Of a DNA stretch of 64,000 nt, positions 18,627 through 27,759 are shown in pieces. A program made the position numbers and the translations under genes. Location of the stretch: contig NZ_JAUEPM010000003.1 of assembly GCF_030406385.1 (NCBI RefSeq), positions 186,001-250,000 of the forward strand, read 5' to 3'. This stretch comes from Microbacterium oryzae (GTDB lineage: Bacteria; Actinomycetota; Actinomycetes; Actinomycetales; Microbacteriaceae). The notes beneath the pieces are model-generated. The model saw only the letters and a program-made list of their open reading frames with translations. It made no database searches and was not told the DNA's origin. Position 1 is the stretch's first letter, and each line of letters opens with the position of its first letter.

Positions 18627-19658
18627 GTGAGTCTGGAGAGCCTGCTCGGCATCGCCCATCCCATCGTCCTCGCCCCGTTCGGCGGCGTGTCGTCGGTGGC
18701 GCTCACCGCGGCCGTCAGCGACGCGGGCGGGCTCGGCTCGTACGGGCTGTACGGCTACGCGCCGGACCGCATCCGCGACACGGTGGCGGCGCTGCGCGCG
18801 GCGACCGCGCGACCGATCGCGGTGAACCTGTGGCTGCCACGGGGCGACGAGGTGCGCCCGGGCGAGGTCGGCCTCGCCGATGCGATCGCGCCCATCCGCT
18901 CGTTCTTCGACGAGCTCGGCGTCCCGGTCCCCGAGCTGCCCGAGGCGTTTCTTCCCGATTTCGAGGACCAGCTCGACGCCGTCGTCGCGGCGCGACCCGA
19001 CGCGCTGAGCGTCGTCTTCGGCGTGCCGGCGGGCGACCATCTCGAGCGACTGCACGCGGCCGGCATCCGGGTCCTCGGCACCGCCACGACGGTCGACGAG
19101 GCCCGCGCGCTGGCGGCCGGCGGCGTCGACGCGGTCGTCGCAACGGGAGCCGAGGCGGGCGGGCACCGGGTCTCCTGGCTGCGGCCCGCCGAGGAGTCGC
19201 TGATCGGCGGGCTCGCGCTCATCCCTCAGGTCGTCGACGCGGTCGGCGTGCCGGTGATCGCCGCGGGCGGCATCGCCGACCGGCGGGGCGTCGCCGCCGC
19301 TCGCGCGCTGGGCGCATCGGGGGTGCAGGTGGGCACGGCGTTCCTCCGCACGACGCTGTCGGCGGCCCCGCCCTCGCACCGCGCGGCGATCGCCACGGCC
19401 GACGCGACGGTGCTCACGCGCGCGATGAGCGGCCGCCTCGCCCGCGGCATCCCCAACCGCGCGGTCCGCGCGATCGAGGCGGCCGATGCCATCGCGCCCT
19501 TCCCCGCGCAGAACTGGCTCACCGGCCGGTTCCGCGCGGCGGCCGCCGTGCAGGACCGCGGCGACCTGCTGTCGCTGTGGGCCGGGCAGGCCGCGCGACT
19601 CACCCGGCACGACGACGTCGACGCCGTCTTCGCGGAGCTCCTCGCCGGCTGGCGCTGA
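18627..19658 (+). CDS. Nitronate monooxygenase family protein
   Basis: 343 residues from GTG 18627 with GAAGGAG 5-6 nt upstream. FMN-dependent TIM barrel of the 2-nitropropane dioxygenase/nitronate monooxygenase family: HPIVLAPFGGVSSVALTAAVSDAGGLGSYG at the N-terminus, VVATGAEAGGHR (the phosphate and catalytic-His region), VIAAGGIADRRGVAAARALGASGVQVGTAFL. Oxidises toxic alkyl nitronates; true substrate unknown. Same strand as gdhA but separated by the hairpin; convergent with the CDF gene with 2 bases between stops. Confidence 0.88.
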   Translation: MSLESLLGIAHPIVLAPFGGVSSVALTAAVSDAGGLGSYGLYGYAPDRIRDTVAALRAATARPIAVNLWLPRGDEVRPGEVGLADAIAPIRSFFDELGVPVPELPEAFLPDFEDQLDAVVAARPDALSVVFGVPAGDHLERLHAAGIRVLGTATTVDEARALAAGGVDAVVATGAEAGGHRVSWLRPAEESLIGGLALIPQVVDAVGVPVIAAGGIADRRGVAAARALGASGVQVGTAFLRTTLSAAPPSHRAAIATADATVLTRAMSGRLARGIPNRAVRAIEAADAIAPFPAQNWLTGRFRAAAAVQDRGDLLSLWAGQAARLTRHDDVDAVFAELLAGWR

Positions 19659-19660
19659 CG

Positions 19661-20575
19661 TCAGGCGTGCCGGCCGTCGTCGCGGTCGGCGTGCCCGGCC
19701 TCCTCGATCTGGAAGGTCGAGTGCGCGACGTCGAAGTGGTCTGCGAGGCACTCCTGCAGGTCACGGAGCACGGCGGCGCTGCGTCCCTCCGCCACGACAT
19801 CGGGCGAGACCACCACGTGCGCGGTGAAGACGGGCGCCCCGCGCGTGAGCTGCCACACGTGCACGTCGTGGACGTCGGCGACGCCGGAGGCCGCCAGCAG
19901 ATGCGAGCGGATGGCCGCGACGCTCGTCCCCGCGGGTGCGGACTCCGACAGCACCCCGATGACCTCCCGCAGGAGGACGACCGCGCGCGGCACGATGAGC
20001 ACGGCGATGGCGAGCGAGGCGATCGCGTCCGCCGGCGCCCAGCCCGTCACGAGGATGACGAGGGCCGCCGCGATCACGAGCACCGACCCCACGAGGTCGC
20101 CGAGCACCTCCAGGTAGGCGCCGCGCACGTTCAGACTGTGTCGCTGGGCGGCGCTGAGCAGCCAGAGCGAGATCGCGTTCGCGACGAGGCCGACGAGCGC
20201 TACCACGACCATCCAGCCGCCCTCGACCTCGTAGGCGTCGGGTCGCAGCAGGCGACGGACGCCCTCGACGGCCACCGAGACGCTGAGCACGATGAGGATG
20301 ACGGCGTTCACGAGGGCGCCGAGGACCTCGGCACGACGGTAGCCGTACGTCCGCCGGTCGTCGGCCGGGCGCGCGGCGACCGCGCTCGCGATGAGGGCGA
20401 CCACGAGCGCCACCGCGTCGGTCAGCATGTGCACGGCATCGGCGAGCAGCGCGAGCGACCCCGAGACGAGGGCGCCGACGAGCTGAACGAGGAAGACCGC
20501 GGCCGTCAGCGACAGCGAGATCGCCAGCAGGCGCCTGCTGTCGGCGCCGCGGATGCCCGGGGCGTGATCGTGCAT
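19661..20575 (-). CDS. Cation diffusion facilitator (Zn/Cd/Co efflux, CzcD-like)
   Basis: 304 residues. Six membrane helices in the first ~200 residues, with the transport-site motifs in helix 2 (LALLADAVHMLTDAVALVVA) and helix 5 (AYLEVLGDLVGS), then a cytoplasmic C-terminal domain (VADVHDVHVWQLTRGAPVFTAHVVV) and a His-containing tail. Exchanges divalent cations for protons to export excess metal. A TAGCCT -10 ends 6 nt before the ATG, so it is probably transcribed alone and leaderless. Confidence 0.92.
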   Translation of the reverse strand: MHDHAPGIRGADSRRLLAISLSLTAAVFLVQLVGALVSGSLALLADAVHMLTDAVALVVALIASAVAARPADDRRTYGYRRAEVLGALVNAVILIVLSVSVAVEGVRRLLRPDAYEVEGGWMVVVALVGLVANAISLWLLSAAQRHSLNVRGAYLEVLGDLVGSVLVIAAALVILVTGWAPADAIASLAIAVLIVPRAVVLLREVIGVLSESAPAGTSVAAIRSHLLAASGVADVHDVHVWQLTRGAPVFTAHVVVSPDVVAEGRSAAVLRDLQECLADHFDVAHSTFQIEEAGHADRDDGRHA

Positions 20576-20581
20576 GCCTCC

Positions 20582-20587
20582 AGGCTA
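20582..20587 (-). promoter_or_regulatory. -10 element of the CDF gene (leaderless-type)
   Basis: TAGCCT on the minus strand, 6 nt before the ATG at 20575. Confidence 0.5.
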
Positions 20588-20601
20588 GGCGTGCGAGCGC
20601 C

Positions 20602-21198
20602 TCAGAGGGCGGCGAGCAGCGGCCCGAGCTGGGTGAACGCGCGCGCTCGGTGGGAGGCGGCGTTCTTCTCCTCCGCCGTCCACTCGGCGACGGTCCGCTC
20701 CTCCTCGCCCTGGCCATCCGGGACGAACACGGGGTCGTAGCCGAAGCCGCCCGCGCCGCGTGGCTCGAGCGCGATGCGCCCGGGCCAGACGCCCTCGACG
20801 ACGTGCTCGGCGCCCTCGGGGGTCACGAGCGCGATCACCGACGTGTAGTGACCGCCGCGATGGGGATCGGCGATGTCGGAGATCTGGTCGAGGAGCAGCG
20901 CGAGGTTGGCCGCGTCGTCCTTCGCATGGCCCGCCCAGTACGCGGAGAACACGCCGGGCGAGCCGCCGAGCACGTCGACGCAGACGCCGGAGTCGTCGGC
21001 CATCGCGGGCAGACCCGTGTGGGCGGCCGCGGCTCGCGCCTTGATCAGGGCGTTCTCGGCGAAGGTGGTGCCGTCTTCAACCGGCTCGGGCCCGTCGTAC
21101 GAGACGACCTCGAAGTCGGGGCGCGTGCGGGCGACGATCCCCTGGAACTCCGCGACCTTGTGGGCGTTGTGCGTGGCGAGGACGATGCGCTGCACCAT
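20602..21198 (-). CDS. rdgB: dITP/XTP pyrophosphatase (RdgB/HAM1 family)
   Basis: 198 residues from ATG 21198, which overlaps the rph stop (TGATG); AGGAGG lies 4 nt upstream. Motifs: VLATHNAHKVAEF (phosphate-binding N-terminus), TFAENALIKARAAA, ADDSGVCVDVLGGSPGVFSAYWAG, and GGFGYDPVFVPDG, with SHRARAF at the end. Hydrolyses non-canonical purine triphosphates (ITP, dITP, XTP) to monophosphates and keeps them out of DNA. The murI-rph-rdgB order is conserved in actinobacteria. Confidence 0.95.
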   Translation of the reverse strand: MVQRIVLATHNAHKVAEFQGIVARTRPDFEVVSYDGPEPVEDGTTFAENALIKARAAAAHTGLPAMADDSGVCVDVLGGSPGVFSAYWAGHAKDDAANLALLLDQISDIADPHRGGHYTSVIALVTPEGAEHVVEGVWPGRIALEPRGAGGFGYDPVFVPDGQGEEERTVAEWTAEEKNAASHRARAFTQLGPLLAAL

Positions 21199-21932
21199 CA
21201 CGCCTCCTGACCGAGGGCCGCGAGCTGATGGTCGCGCAGGGCGGCGCAGCCGTTCACACCCAGTTCGAGCAGCGCGTCGAGCTCGCGCTTGTCGAACGGC
21301 GCGCGCTCGGCGGTGCCCTGCACCTCGACGAAGAGTCCGCGGCCGGTGACGACCACGTTCATGTCGGTCTCCGCGCGGGAGTCCTCCACGTAGGGCAGGT
21401 CGAGCATGGGCACGCCGTCGATGATGCCGACGGAGACCGCGGCGACGGAGTCGATGAGCACGCGGGACTTCTGCCCGACGAACTTGCGCTGCCGGCCCCA
21501 TTCGATGGCGTCGGCGAGTGCCACGTAGGCGCCGGTGATCGCGGCGGTGCGGGTGCCGCCGTCGGCCTGCAGCACGTCGCAGTCGATGACGATCGTGTTC
21601 TCGCCGAGGGCCTTCGTGTCGACGACGGCGCGCAGGGCGCGGCCGATGAGGCGCGAGATCTCGTGCGTGCGCCCGCCGATCTTGCCCTTCACGCTCTCAC
21701 GCTGGTTGCGGTCGTTGGTCGCGCGCGGGAGCATCGCGTACTCGGCCGTGACCCAGCCCTTGCCCTGACCGGTCAGCCAGCGCGGCACGCCGTTCGTGAA
21801 CGACGCCGTGCAGAGCACCTTGGTGCCGCCGAAGCTGATGAGGGCGGAGCCCTCGGCCTGGCTGCTCCAGCCGCGCTCGATCGTGATGGGGCGGAGCTGG
21901 TCGGGGGTGCGGCCGTCGGCGCGCTGCGTCAT
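21198..21932 (-). CDS. rph: Ribonuclease PH
   Basis: 244 residues from ATG 21932 (AGAAGA upstream; another ATG at 21950 overlaps the murI stop but has no ribosome site). [22 protein letters not shown] at the N-terminus, [22 protein letters not shown] (substrate RNA and phosphate residues), [20 protein letters not shown], and [11 protein letters not shown]. Phosphorolytic 3'-5' exoribonuclease that trims tRNA 3' ends; hexameric ring. Middle gene of murI-rph-rdgB. Confidence 0.96.
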   Translation of the reverse strand: MTQRADGRTPDQLRPITIERGWSSQAEGSALISFGGTKVLCTASFTNGVPRWLTGQGKGWVTAEYAMLPRATNDRNQRESVKGKIGGRTHEISRLIGRALRAVVDTKALGENTIVIDCDVLQADGGTRTAAITGAYVALADAIEWGRQRKFVGQKSRVLIDSVAAVSVGIIDGVPMLDLPYVEDSRAETDMNVVVTGRGLFVEVQGTAERAPFDKRELDALLELGVNGCAALRDHQLAALGQEA

Positions 21933-21946
21933 GGTGTCTTCTTCTC

Positions 21947-22765
21947 TCATCGGGGGAGGTCGATCGCGCCGGTGCGGACGAGGCGCACGTCGCGCACCTC
22001 GCGGCCCAGCAGGCGGTTGGCGAGGGTGGTGAAGGTCGCGGTGTCGGCACCGGTGGCCTCGTACGTGTGCGCAGGCTCGGCGCCCCGGTCGGCGAGGAGG
22101 CCGTTCGAGAGGAGCTGGCGGTAGACGTCCTTCGCGGTCTCGGAGTCGCTGGAGACGAGCGAGACGCCCTCGCCCATCAGGTAGCTGATCGCGCCCTTGA
22201 GGAAGGGGTAGTGCGTGCAGCCGAGCACGAGCGTGTCGACGTCGGCGGCCTGCAGCGGAGCGAGGTACTCCTCCGCCACCGCGAGGAGCTCCGGGGAATC
22301 GGTGACGCCAGCTTCGACGAACTCCACGAAGCGCGGGCACGCCGCCGTGAACACCTCGATGCCGGGGTTCACCCCGAGCATGTCCTGATAGACACCGGAG
22401 CCGATCGTCCCCTCCGTGCCGATCACGCCGATGCGGCCGTTGCGGGTCGCAGCGATCGCGGTGCGGACCGCGGGGCCGATGACCTCGACGACCGGCACGT
22501 CGTAGCGCTCCCGGGCATCGCGCAGCATGGCGGCAGAGGCCGTGTTGCAGGCGATGACGAGCATCTTCACGCCCTGCTCGACGAGGGTGTCGAGCACCTC
22601 GAGCGAGTAGCGGCGGACATCGGCGATCGGCTTCGGTCCGTACGGCGAGTGCAGCGTGTCGCCGACGTAGACGAGCGACTCACGAGGCAGCTGGTCGCTG
22701 ATCGCCCGCGCCACGGTGAGCCCGCCGACGCCCGAGTCGAAGATCCCGATCGGCGCGTTGTTCAC
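21947..22765 (-). CDS. murI: Glutamate racemase
   Basis: 272 residues from GTG 22765; upstream ATGs at 22837 and 22825 would place a non-conserved leader across the pncB promoter. [17 protein letters not shown] near the N-terminus, catalytic cysteines in [10 protein letters not shown] and [11 protein letters not shown]. Makes D-glutamate for peptidoglycan. A TACGCT -10 lies 8 nt before the GTG, so transcription is probably leaderless and divergent from pncB. First gene of the rph-rdgB cluster. Confidence 0.95.
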   Translation of the reverse strand: MNNAPIGIFDSGVGGLTVARAISDQLPRESLVYVGDTLHSPYGPKPIADVRRYSLEVLDTLVEQGVKMLVIACNTASAAMLRDARERYDVPVVEVIGPAVRTAIAATRNGRIGVIGTEGTIGSGVYQDMLGVNPGIEVFTAACPRFVEFVEAGVTDSPELLAVAEEYLAPLQAADVDTLVLGCTHYPFLKGAISYLMGEGVSLVSSDSETAKDVYRQLLSNGLLADRGAEPAHTYEATGADTATFTTLANRLLGREVRDVRLVRTGAIDLPR

Positions 22766-22773
22766 GATGTCCC

Positions 22774-22779
22774 AGCGTA
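22774..22779 (-). promoter_or_regulatory. -10 element of murI (leaderless-type)
   Basis: TACGCT on the minus strand, 8 nt before the murI GTG. It faces the pncB promoter in a 58-base divergent gap. Confidence 0.45.
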
Positions 22780-22810
22780 CCGGTCGGGCGGAGGGGCGCG
22801 CCCGCGCCGG

Positions 22811-22816
22811 TAGGCT
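22811..22816 (+). promoter_or_regulatory. -10 element of pncB (leaderless-type)
   Basis: TAGGCT, 7 nt before the pncB ATG, with no ribosome site between them. Confidence 0.5.
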
Positions 22817-22823
22817 GACCGCC

Positions 22824-24155
22824 ATGAGCGCCTCCACGGCCCTGATGACGGACCGCTACGAACTGACCATGCTCGACGCCGCGCTGCGCGACGGCACCGC
22901 CGATCGCCGCTGCGTGTTCGAGCTGTTCGCCCGCCGCCTCTCGGGAGGTCGCCGCTTCGGCGTCGTCGCCGGCACCGGACGCCTCCTCGCGCTGCTGCGG
23001 GACTTCCGTTTCGGCGACGACGAGCTGCGCTTCCTGCGCGACGAGAAGGTCGTCAGTCCCGAGACCATCCGTCACCTCGAGACCTACCGCTTCCGCGGCA
23101 CGATCACCGGCTACCGCGAGGGCGAGCTGTACTTCCCCGGCTCCCCCATCCTCACCATCGAGGGCTCCTTCGCCGACGCCGTCATCCTCGAGACGCTCGC
23201 GCTCAGTGTCATGAATCACGACGCTGCGGTCGCCACGGCCGCCGCGCGCATGAGCATCGCCGCGGGCGACCGGCCTCTCGCCGAGATGGGCTCGCGCCGC
23301 GCGGCCGAGCACTCCGCCGTCGCGGCCGCCCGCGCGGCGTACATCGCGGGGTTCCATGCGACCAGCAACCTCGAGGCCGGCCGGATCTGGGGCCTGCCGA
23401 CGATGGGCACAGCCGCCCACGCCTGGACCCTTCTGCACGACAGCGAGGAAGACGCCTTCCGCTCGCAGGTCGCCGCGCTCGGACCGGGCACCGCCCTGCT
23501 CGTGGACACCTACGACACCCGCCGCGGCGTCGAGCTCGCCGTGCAGGTCGCCGGCACCGGCCTCGGTGGCGTGCGCATCGACTCCGGCGATCTGCCCATC
23601 GTGGCGGGCGAGGTGCGTGCGCAGCTGGACGAGCTGGGGGCGACCGAGACGCGCATCACCGTCACGAGCGACCTCGACGAGTACGCCATCGCGGCCCTTG
23701 CCGCCTCTCCCGTCGACGCGTACGGCGTCGGCACGTCGGTCGTCACCGGCTCGGGCTACCCGACGGCGGGCATGGTCTACAAGCTCGTCGCGCGTCAGGG
23801 CGCGGATGGCGGATGGGTGTCGGTCGCGAAGAAGGCGGAGGGCAAGGGCTCGCAGGGCGGCCGCAAGCGGGCCTTCCGCCGCCTGGAGAACGGCGTCGCG
23901 GTGGACGAGTACGTGGAGATCGCCGACGGCTTCGAGGAGCTGCCCGCCGCCGACGACGTCGCGGACGGCCGCGCCCTGCAGGTCACGCTCGTCGACCACG
24001 GCGAGACCGACGTCTCCTGCGAAGGCCCCGCGGGCGTGCAGGCCGCGCGAGCGCATCACCTCGCCGTGCGCGAGGAGCTGCCCGTCCGCGCGCTCGCCCT
24101 CAGCAAGTCCGATCCGGCCATCCCCACCGTCTACGCCGACGCGGGCGACCGCTGA
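22824..24155 (+). CDS. pncB: Nicotinate phosphoribosyltransferase
   Basis: 443 residues. [18 protein letters not shown] at the N-terminus, [54 protein letters not shown] (the loop with the phosphorylated His region), [17 protein letters not shown] and [24 protein letters not shown]. Joins nicotinate to PRPP with ATP hydrolysis, the Preiss-Handler entry to NAD. Monocistronic, ended by a perfect 13-bp hairpin. Confidence 0.95.
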   Translation: MSASTALMTDRYELTMLDAALRDGTADRRCVFELFARRLSGGRRFGVVAGTGRLLALLRDFRFGDDELRFLRDEKVVSPETIRHLETYRFRGTITGYREGELYFPGSPILTIEGSFADAVILETLALSVMNHDAAVATAAARMSIAAGDRPLAEMGSRRAAEHSAVAAARAAYIAGFHATSNLEAGRIWGLPTMGTAAHAWTLLHDSEEDAFRSQVAALGPGTALLVDTYDTRRGVELAVQVAGTGLGGVRIDSGDLPIVAGEVRAQLDELGATETRITVTSDLDEYAIAALAASPVDAYGVGTSVVTGSGYPTAGMVYKLVARQGADGGWVSVAKKAEGKGSQGGRKRAFRRLENGVAVDEYVEIADGFEELPAADDVADGRALQVTLVDHGETDVSCEGPAGVQAARAHHLAVREELPVRALALSKSDPAIPTVYADAGDR

Positions 24156-24162
24156 CACGGAG

Positions 24163-24192
24163 GAAGCCGCCGGCGTCTGCGCCGGCGGCTTC
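24163..24192. terminator. Bidirectional terminator between pncB and DUF3039 gene
   Basis: Perfect 13-bp inverted repeat (24163-24175 with 24180-24192, 4-nt loop) between two convergent stops; TTCTCT follows on the plus strand. Confidence 0.85.
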
Positions 24193-24194
24193 TC

Positions 24195-24461
24195 TCAGTG
24201 CTGCATGGACTCGTAGATCTCCTTGCAGGTGGGACAGACGGGGAACTTCTCCGGGTCGCGGCCCGGCGTCCACTTCTTCCCGCACAGCGCGCGGACCGGC
24301 TTCCCGGTCATCGCGGATTCGAGGATCTTGTCCTTCTTGACGTAGTGCGAGAAGCGCTCGTGGTCTCCGGGTTCGATCGTCTCCTCGCGGAGGAGCTCTT
24401 CGAGCTCGCGGTCGAGAAGTGCCGTGCCGCCCTGATCGGGACTGTCAAGGGGAGTGCTCAT
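24195..24461 (-). CDS. DUF3039 domain-containing protein
   Basis: 88 residues. A Glu-rich first half (LDRELEELLREETIEPGDHERFSHYV) and a zinc-ribbon-like second half with Cys60 in RALCGKKW and Cys76/Cys79 in FPVCPTCKEIYE. Small soluble protein conserved in actinobacteria; function unknown. A TAGACT -10 sits 7 nt before the ATG, so it is probably leaderless. Confidence 0.85.
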   Translation of the reverse strand: MSTPLDSPDQGGTALLDRELEELLREETIEPGDHERFSHYVKKDKILESAMTGKPVRALCGKKWTPGRDPEKFPVCPTCKEIYESMQH

Positions 24462-24468
24462 GACGTGC

Positions 24469-24474
24469 AGTCTA
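24469..24474 (-). promoter_or_regulatory. -10 element of DUF3039 gene (leaderless-type)
   Basis: TAGACT on the minus strand, 7 nt before the ATG at 24461. Confidence 0.45.
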
Positions 24475-24508
24475 GCCGCGACCGACCGGCCGCGGACGGG
24501 GGGCGACG

Positions 24509-26059
24509 TCAGCTCGCGGCGGCGAACTCCATGATCCGGGTGCCGCGCGCGTCGAACACCCTGGCGCCGATGCGGATGCCCGCCAGCAGCACGACCACGC
24601 CGGTCGCGAGGCCGACGAGCACCGCGGGCATCGCGCTCGTCTGCGCGGAGATCGCCCGCCACGCCAGCCACGCAGTGGGCGCCGACAGGACGACCGTGCC
24701 GACGAGCACGAGGGCCTGCGACCACGTTCCCGTCGCCACCGTGCGCTGCGGCTGCTGGAAGGGGCCGTCGCCCGGTCGCGCGACCGCATAGGGCGCGACG
24801 ACGGAGGCGATGCTGGAGAGACCGTAGCCGGACAGCAGCAGCGCCAGCGCGAGCGCCAGCACGGGCCACAGCGCGTCAGGGCGACCGCTCGCGAGGAGGC
24901 AGATCGTCGTGGCCACGGCGATCACGGGCACGGCGACGACGGTGACCGGAGCAAGACGGCCGGCACGGTCTGCGACGCCCCGCACACCGGTGGCGATGTG
25001 CAGCCACACCGCCGAGGCATCGTAGGCGAGGTCGTTGTGCGGCAGCCATCCGTAGAAGAGTGCCATGAGCGGAACCGGCACGAGCGCGGCGATCTCCGCC
25101 GGCACGCCCGCGACAAGCAGCGGCACCACCGGCAGGACCCCGCCGACCGGGACGACGAGGAGGTTCGCGAGGTAGCGACTGTCGCGCAGTCCGTAGACTA
25201 GGCTGCGGGCGGCGACGGCGCCCACCGCGTTCCGAGGCAGCAGCGCGAACCAGCCGAGACCGGCGCCGCCGCGCGCGGCGACGGGGTGCTCGACGGTGGT
25301 GAGCAGTCGTCGCACGACCGCGAACCACGCGGCCGCGCACGCGGCGAGCATCACGACCCCGACGGCGACGGCGACGCCGGTCCCGTCGCCGCGCTCAGCG
25401 GCGGCGGCGAGGCCCGTGCCCGGCGCGAACGGCGAGAGGACGAGCTGATCGGCCACGCGCTCGAGCGCGCCACCCGGTGAGGCGGCGGGCGCCGCGAGGA
25501 CGACCACCGGCGCGGCCGCGACGAGCAGGGCGGCGATGGCCGCTCCCCCGACGCCGGGGACGCCCGCTTCCCCGCCGAGCACCGAGCGGAGTCCCATCGC
25601 GACGCGGGCGAGCAGCACGCAGATCAGCGCGTGCAGGAGGGCTCCCAACACCACGGCGGCGGTCGGCGCCCCCATCCCTGCCCAGATGACGGCGGCCACG
25701 ATCTCGTAGGCGAGGAGCACCCAGGTCGGCACGCTCACCGCCGCCGCCAGCAGGAGCACCCCCGCGAGCGGCGCGGGCGGCGCGTCGAGCTGCCGGAAGC
25801 GACGCGGGTCAAGCGGGTCCGCGGCCGCGGCGAGCAGCGGCGCGAGCGCGAATGCGACGGTGAGCGCCGAGCCGGCCAGCACCAGCACGGCGGCCGCGGT
25901 CGTGTCGGGGAGCGCCGCGAGCGCGAGCCCGCGCACGGCGACGATCACGACGACGACGGCGAGGATGGTCGCGGCGGCGATGCGCGCCGGCCTGCGGTCG
26001 GGCGCGCGGAGCGCTCCGAGGAGCAGCGCCGCCCTCAGCCGGAGAACGTGTGCAGCCAC
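24509..26059 (-). CDS. ABC transporter permease (large, ~12 helices)
   Basis: 516 residues from GTG 26059, overlapping the end of its ATPase gene by 25 bases; GGAGGGG lies just upstream of the GTG. The frame stays open into the ATPase gene, but that part encodes no membrane protein. Nearly the whole protein is hydrophobic Ala/Val/Leu helices, about twelve, with loops such as LPRNAVGAVAARSLVYGLRDSRYLANLLVVP and MALFYGWLPHNDLAYDASAVWLH. This resembles ABC-2-type permeases of exporter pairs. Substrate unknown. Confidence 0.8.
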   Translation of the reverse strand: MAAHVLRLRAALLLGALRAPDRRPARIAAATILAVVVVIVAVRGLALAALPDTTAAAVLVLAGSALTVAFALAPLLAAAADPLDPRRFRQLDAPPAPLAGVLLLAAAVSVPTWVLLAYEIVAAVIWAGMGAPTAAVVLGALLHALICVLLARVAMGLRSVLGGEAGVPGVGGAAIAALLVAAAPVVVLAAPAASPGGALERVADQLVLSPFAPGTGLAAAAERGDGTGVAVAVGVVMLAACAAAWFAVVRRLLTTVEHPVAARGGAGLGWFALLPRNAVGAVAARSLVYGLRDSRYLANLLVVPVGGVLPVVPLLVAGVPAEIAALVPVPLMALFYGWLPHNDLAYDASAVWLHIATGVRGVADRAGRLAPVTVVAVPVIAVATTICLLASGRPDALWPVLALALALLLSGYGLSSIASVVAPYAVARPGDGPFQQPQRTVATGTWSQALVLVGTVVLSAPTAWLAWRAISAQTSAMPAVLVGLATGVVVLLAGIRIGARVFDARGTRIMEFAAAS

Positions 26060-26829
26060 TCGAGCCCCTCCACCTCGCCCAGACCGCCGGCGAGCTCGAC
26101 GAAGCGCTGCTCCAGCGTGAGGTCGCCCTTCACGTCGTCGACCGTGCCCTCCTCGAGCACCTGGCCGGCGACGAGCACTGCCACGCGCGCGCAGGTCTTC
26201 TCGATGAGGTCCATACCGTGACTCGAGAGCAGCACCGTGCCGCCGCGGGCGACGTAGGCGTCGAGGATCTCCAGGACCTTGGCGGCCGAGGCCGGGTCGA
26301 CGGCTTCGAAGGGCTCGTCGAGCACGAGCAGCTGCGGCGAGTGGAGCATGGCGGCCGCGAGCATGACCTTCTTCGTCATGCCGGCGGAGTAGTCGGACAC
26401 CACGCGGCCGAGCGCGTCGTCGAGGTCCAGCGCATTCGCGAGGTCGGCGGTGCGGTCGGCGACGACGTCGGCCTTCATGCCGCGCAGCATGCCCGTGTAG
26501 TGGAGGATCTGACGGCCGGTGAGCCGGTCGAAGGTGCGCAGGCGATCCGGGAGCACGCCCATCCGCCGCTTCGCCTCGCGCGGGTCGGCGCGCAGGTCGA
26601 CGCCGCACACGCGGATCTCGCCCCGATCGGGCCGCAGGAGCCCGGAGATCATCGAAAGCGTCGTCGTCTTCCCAGCCCCATTGGGGCCGAGCAGGCCGTA
26701 GTACATGCCGGCGGGGACCTCGAGGTCGATGCCGGCGACGGCATGCGTGCCTCCATAGGACTTCGAGACGCCCTGAAGCGCCAGCGCGGGAACGCCCGGC
26801 TCGGTATCGCGGTTCTCGGCCTCGGTCAC
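26035..26829 (-). CDS. ABC transporter ATP-binding protein
   Basis: 264 residues. Walker A GPNGAGKTTT (about 49-58), signature DYSAGMTKKVMLAAA in place of the usual LSGGQ form, Walker B LLVLDEPFEAVDP, and LLSSHGMDLIEK. The variant signature YSAGMxKK is common in ABC-2 exporter ATPases. C-terminal tail with VEEGTVDD-like linker. First gene of a two-gene exporter with the permease above. Confidence 0.9.
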   Translation of the reverse strand: MTEAENRDTEPGVPALALQGVSKSYGGTHAVAGIDLEVPAGMYYGLLGPNGAGKTTTLSMISGLLRPDRGEIRVCGVDLRADPREAKRRMGVLPDRLRTFDRLTGRQILHYTGMLRGMKADVVADRTADLANALDLDDALGRVVSDYSAGMTKKVMLAAAMLHSPQLLVLDEPFEAVDPASAAKVLEILDAYVARGGTVLLSSHGMDLIEKTCARVAVLVAGQVLEEGTVDDVKGDLTLEQRFVELAGGLGEVEGLEWLHTFSG

Positions 26830-27013
26830 CGCCCCAACGTATCAAGCCGCCGTGATCGGCCTGGCCCGGTCACGATCCGGTCACGTCCTCCTGGCAATGT
26901 CCATCCGATGAGCGGGCATTCTCGCCCATCGAGGGCTCCGTCGCTACCCTGGAGAGACCATCTCATCGTGAATGTCCGGTGAACCGGCCAGGAACCGACC
27001 AGAGGAGCCCCGC

Positions 27014-27709
27014 ATGCCCATTCAGACCGTCATCCTCGCTGCCGGCATGGGATCGCGCCTTGGCCGCGTGCTGCCGAAATCACTCACCGTGCTCAGCGAC
27101 GGCCGCTCGATCATGCAGCAGCAGCACGAGAACATCCGCGCGGCGTTCGGCGGCGACGCGCGCATCACGACCGTCGTCGGCTACCGCGCCGAGGACATCG
27201 TCGAGCGCTTCCCCGACGCGAACTACGTCTACAACGAGCGCTACGACCAGACGAACACCTCGAAGAGCCTGCTGCGTGCCCTCACGGCGACGGGCCGCGG
27301 CGGCGTGCTCTGGATGAACGGCGACGTCGTGTTCGACCCCCGCATCCTCGACCGCGCGATGGGGCACATCCAGAGCGACCAGTCGTTCGTCACCGTCAAC
27401 ACCGCCAAGGTCAGCGACGAGGAGGTGAAGTACACCGTCACGGCGGAGGGCTTCATCGACGAGCTGTCCAAGACCGTGGTGGGCGGCATCGGAGAGGCTG
27501 TCGGGATCAACTACATCTCGCAGGCCGACAAGCGCGCCTTCATGCGCCAGCTCTCGCGCGTCGACGACCAGGACTACTTCGAGCGGGGCCTCGAACTCGC
27601 CGTCGCCGAGGACGGCCTGCGGCTGCTGCCGATGGACGTCTCCGACCTGTACGCGGTCGAGGTGGACTTCGCCGAGGACCTCGAGCGCGCGAACGCCGCA
27701 CTCCTCTGA
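27014..27709 (+). CDS. Sugar/choline-phosphate nucleotidyltransferase family protein
   Basis: 231 residues with AGAGGAG upstream. N-terminal nucleotide-binding loop TVILAAGMGSRLGRVLPKSLTVL, then VGYRAEDIVERFPDANYVYNERYDQTNTSKSLL, VLWMNGDVVFDP (metal-binding Asp), and DLYAVEVDFAEDLERA at the end. This matches the NTP_transferase group that includes LicC-like phosphocholine cytidylyltransferases and sugar-1-phosphate nucleotidyltransferases. NTNTS-type spacing favours the LicC-like type. No glycan genes adjoin it. A TACCCT -10-like element lies about 65 bases upstream in the 184-base gap. Confidence 0.75.
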   Translation: MPIQTVILAAGMGSRLGRVLPKSLTVLSDGRSIMQQQHENIRAAFGGDARITTVVGYRAEDIVERFPDANYVYNERYDQTNTSKSLLRALTATGRGGVLWMNGDVVFDPRILDRAMGHIQSDQSFVTVNTAKVSDEEVKYTVTAEGFIDELSKTVVGGIGEAVGINYISQADKRAFMRQLSRVDDQDYFERGLELAVAEDGLRLLPMDVSDLYAVEVDFAEDLERANAALL

Positions 27710-27746
27710 GCCCCGACCCTCCGAGCCGCACCCCCGGCCGGGGCGG

Positions 27747-27752
27747 TACCAT
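27747..27752 (+). promoter_or_regulatory. -10 element (leaderless-type) of the 27760 gene
   Basis: TACCAT, 7 nt before the ATG at 27760. Confidence 0.35.
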
Positions 27753-27759
27753 CGGCGGG

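Noticed and set aside
24509..26845. One 778-codon frame covering both ABC genes as a fusion
   Set aside because: The 5' part is a frame-shifted reading of the ATPase gene. The ATPase itself is intact in another frame, so this is two overlapping genes, not a fusion.
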